Shown: positions 61,301 to 64,000 of the stretch, in pieces
Numbering within the stretch: position 1 is the first letter of the stretch
Layout: each line of letters begins with the position of its first letter
Source: Lycium barbarum
Taxonomy: Eukaryota; Streptophyta; Magnoliopsida; Solanales; Solanaceae
Direction: 5' to 3'
Assembly (NCBI RefSeq): GCF_019175385.1
Contig: NC_083340.1
Coordinates: 21,402,336 to 21,466,335 of the forward strand
Length of the DNA: 64,000 nt
Translations under genes and position numbers: made by a program
The notes under the pieces: generated by a model
Told to the model about the DNA's origin: nothing
What the model saw: the letters and a program-made list of their open reading frames with translations, nothing else
Database searches by the model: none

Positions 61301-63724
61301 ATGTATCTGGTTGCCTTTTTCCAAATACAACACAATTTTCACTGTTTCATGTGTTTATTGGGTATCTGGAATTACGCTTTCATGTACATGCATGTACGTT
61401 GAATATACTTACATTTTATTGCGGTATTTGTATTATTTATTTATTTAATTTCGCTATTTTTTTACAAAGGGAGAAGGCTTGCAACAGTTTGAAGTGCCTA
61501 ATATTGGAATGGATCACCGCAACGAAAGTGGGGAAACATTAAAGGCATCTACTGAAGAACTTCTGGAAGGTGGTGATAATTCTGGAGAACAAAAAGATTC
61601 GACGGTAGGCATAGATCAAATACATCTGACTGTTTCCTATTCCTTCACAATATATACTGTGTACTTAATGTATTTCTATTTCTTGAATAGGAATACATAG
61701 TTGAGTTTCCCGACGACACCGTATCTGTCAAATCGCCAGTCGTATCAGCAAACTCTGCTGACATAGCAGAGGTTCTAGCTGATATTTCTCGCACAGGCTG
61801 GTCTTCGGGTCCCACTCACGAAAAGAGTGTTGTATTGCAGGAAGATCGTCATATTTTCGAGACGCTGCCTAAAGTTGGTGAGAATGTGATTCCCTTATCT
61901 CAGTTTCTTTTGCCCGACGAGCTGTTTCCAAGCCAAACTCCCGAAAGAAGAATGGTTTTGCATCCATCAGTAGCCCGGAACAGGCGTCCTAGTAAATACC
62001 AAGTTTCCCCTTTCATGGAGCATTACGAGTCTGCTTCAGGAAAGTATATATAAAAAAGCATTAATGCATTTATTTTTTTGTATTGCAAAGCATTTTTATA
62101 TTGATCATATTTATTTTGAATATTTATAGCTGGTTCAAAACACATCACTGTCCGCATTTTTAAGAAGAAGCATCCATTCGCAGAAGATTCTATCACTGGC
62201 CCAATCCACACAGAGCTTTTTGATAAATACTTGGAGTGGATTCGCAAGGGACTTCTTGTCCGGCATGAAAATAAGTATGTTCTTCATGTAAATTTTGTAG
62301 ATACATTTAGTGTTTATTATAAATATCAGTCATTTATTTTTCATATCAACTAACTGTATGTATTTTGCATAATTCTTTCGTAGAAAGAACAATGAAGACC
62401 GCTACAGAAAGAAGATGGCAGCTTTGGTTCTTTCGTAGAAAGAACAATGAAGACCGCTACAGAAAGAAGATGGCAGCTTTGGAGAATGATGCAGATTATA
62501 CTTATAATTTTGGCATCACAGTAGTAGAGAACAAAAACTGGTTCTACCAGTTATCAATGAGTGGCCAGCCGTGGAATGATGAGGTTCAATAAAGATATAG
62601 ATACATAAAATACAAGATTCCATTGTTTTAAGATTTATGTTTTTGGTGTTTTTAATGTTTATGTGTTTCAATTTTCAGCACATTGACGTGATTTTCTACT
62701 ACTTGCGAAAGAAAGGAAAGTATGACAGAAGGAGCAATTTCAAATACACAACAGTTGACTGTCTCTTCATGCGTAAGGTTGATCAAACATATCTTGCATA
62801 CAACAACCCGGAAACTGGACCCAATGTAGCCAACGAAGAAGACGATATATGTCAATATGTTAAGGGCTACAGATTGCATGCAAATGTCCCTTGGCATTCA
62901 GTTGACAATATTTTTATACCTGTCAACATTAAAGAGGATAATCATTGGATTTTGGTCGTACTCTCATTCAATGACAGGTATTTTATGTATATATCTTTTA
63001 TTAGTTAAGTATTTTCAGTAGTCGACTGAGTTTTAATGAGTCATATATATGTATACTCTTTTCGGATAATCATTGTTGGCATTCGGAGTGTATTTTATGT
63101 ATCTGTAAAACTATCCAGTGTATCTGGTTGTCTATTTTTTTTTTCAAATACACACAGTTTTTAATGTTTGTTTTCGGTACGACAGGCGACTTTATGTGTA
63201 CAACTCATACCGAGGCAGCGCAGGCCACAATGCCGTTGTTAGAAAGGAAGTACAAAAGCTTGTTGCCCTCCTGCCACATTATCTACACATAAGTGGATTC
63301 TACACTAAAAAAACTGGCATTAATTGGCAGAATCATCCAGCTAATACGGACATGACACAGAATGAGAACCTCCAAGTGGAGTATGTAGAAAATCTGCCGC
63401 AGCAAGACACTAACAGCATGTACGTATATTTTAATGTATTGCAATTTTTAATATATGGGGTTCATTCTAATAATTCTACATCTTTTATACCTTATCAGGG
63501 ATTGTGGAGCATACGTAGCAGCATTCGCTGAATATCTAAGCACTGGTGAAGGTATCCCAGCACAAATCGATGCAACAATGATCCGCACTAGGTATGGCGC
63601 ACTCCTTTGGGACTATGCTGCACGGAAGATCGATGAACATGCTATGAGTGACATTGAGGCGCCACCAAAACAAGTTAGGCCAGCCGTGGATTATGGCAAA
63701 GCTGTCAGAATTGATATTACTTAG
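58330..63724 (+). CDS. DUF1985 and Ulp1-type (C48) protease-like gene, KI-MULE type, possibly decaying
   Basis: Exons inferred from splice sites and frame: 58330-58338, 58984-59814, 60243-60704, 60806-60898, 60985-about 61066, about 61470-61604, 61691-about 62039, 62130-62274, 62439-62583, 62679-62977, 63186-63419, 63499-63724 (stop TAG). Exon 2 carries a DUF1985 domain (GFELTFQLFDFALMTGLKC). Exons 3-7 are a polar, probably disordered linker. Exons 10-12 are the C48 peptidase: catalytic His in DNHWILVVLSFND, the acid position in LYVYNSYRG (Asn instead of the usual Asp), and Gln and Cys in QQDTNSM and DCGAYVAAF. The family resembles SUMO proteases and is spread by MULEs in plants. Two junctions (5/6, 7/8) do not join with obvious canonical sites, and the exon 9 acceptor is duplicated. 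I saw no TIRs within the window, so transposon status is by family only. The first exon (three codons) is tentative. Confidence 0.75.
62373..62482 (+). repeat. Exact 55-bp tandem duplication across an intron/exon boundary
   Basis: 62373-62427 is repeated exactly at 62428-62482. Each copy starts TTCTTTCGTAG (the 3' splice acceptor), followed by the first coding bases of exon 9. Only the second acceptor gives an open frame; splicing at the first reads into TAG at 62436-62438. Confidence 0.95.
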
Positions 63725-64000
63725 GATTGATGTAGGAATATTTAATTGTAATTTCAGACTATGGCTATTTTGATAGCAAATATTTTAGCTTTAGTTAGTT
63801 TAAGACTATCTTATCATTATACTTAAGTTTTAACTGGAACATTTAAGCTTACTCTAATTTATCAAAGTTGTGTGATTTTATTTTGGGAATTTTGATGGAT
63901 TTGTATATCTAGCTATCTCTCGGAAGCAACTAAGTGAGGTACACTATAAATACGTACGCGTATTTAGATATTGAAACAAGGGTGTTATATGTATTTGAAA
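63725..64000 (+). other. 3' flank of the protease-like gene
   Basis: AT-rich DNA after the stop codon. No terminal repeat or second gene visible before the window ends. Confidence 0.5.

Overview
This window is a piece of a flowering-plant nuclear genome. It is AT-rich, has introns, is packed with nested transposable elements, and carries a tandem cluster of chloroplast polyphenol oxidase (PPO) genes. The PPO sequences, the long-LTR families with TGT(A/T)(A)CACCCCG ends, the MITE families and the tRNA-derived SINE together point to the Solanaceae. I cannot name the species. All element boundaries below were read by eye from termini and target-site duplications (TSDs).

Layout. 1-9.8 kb: an LTR (1813-6958, minus strand, with an initiator-tRNA-Met primer-binding site beside it) that contains a solo LTR (2264-4860), followed by another solo LTR (7064-9832). 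9.8-15 kb: AT-rich intergenic DNA with one long-TIR element (10337-12254). 15-49.7 kb: three tandem PPO units. Unit 1 is a PPO pseudogene (28887-30636). Its upstream region is split by a solo LTR that holds a Mutator-like element (MULE), which in turn holds another solo LTR (15779-28566, three levels, a matching TSD at each). Unit 2 is the only intact PPO (45082-46866, 594 residues). Unit 3 (about 47216-49745) is a ghost: its promoter is fused directly to its 3' flank and the whole coding region is gone. A hAT-like element (32899-43394), itself invaded by a 4.6 kb LTR and a further 3.9 kb LTR, separates units 1 and 2. Each PPO promoter carries its own, different transposon.

49.7-58 kb: small elements (MITEs, a pogo/Emigrant-like element, a Ty3 integrase scrap, a SINE, a probable Helitron), then the only clear single-copy housekeeping gene, MED28, a Mediator subunit on the minus strand with one GC-AG intron. 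58.3-63.7 kb: a 12-exon DUF1985 / Ulp1-type (C48) cysteine protease-like gene of the kind carried by plant KI-MULEs, with several signs of decay.

Functionally there is one probable working enzyme (plastid PPO), one transcription cofactor (MED28) and one doubtful transposon-derived protease gene. The rest is transposon sediment. Its TSDs allow the order of events to be reconstructed.
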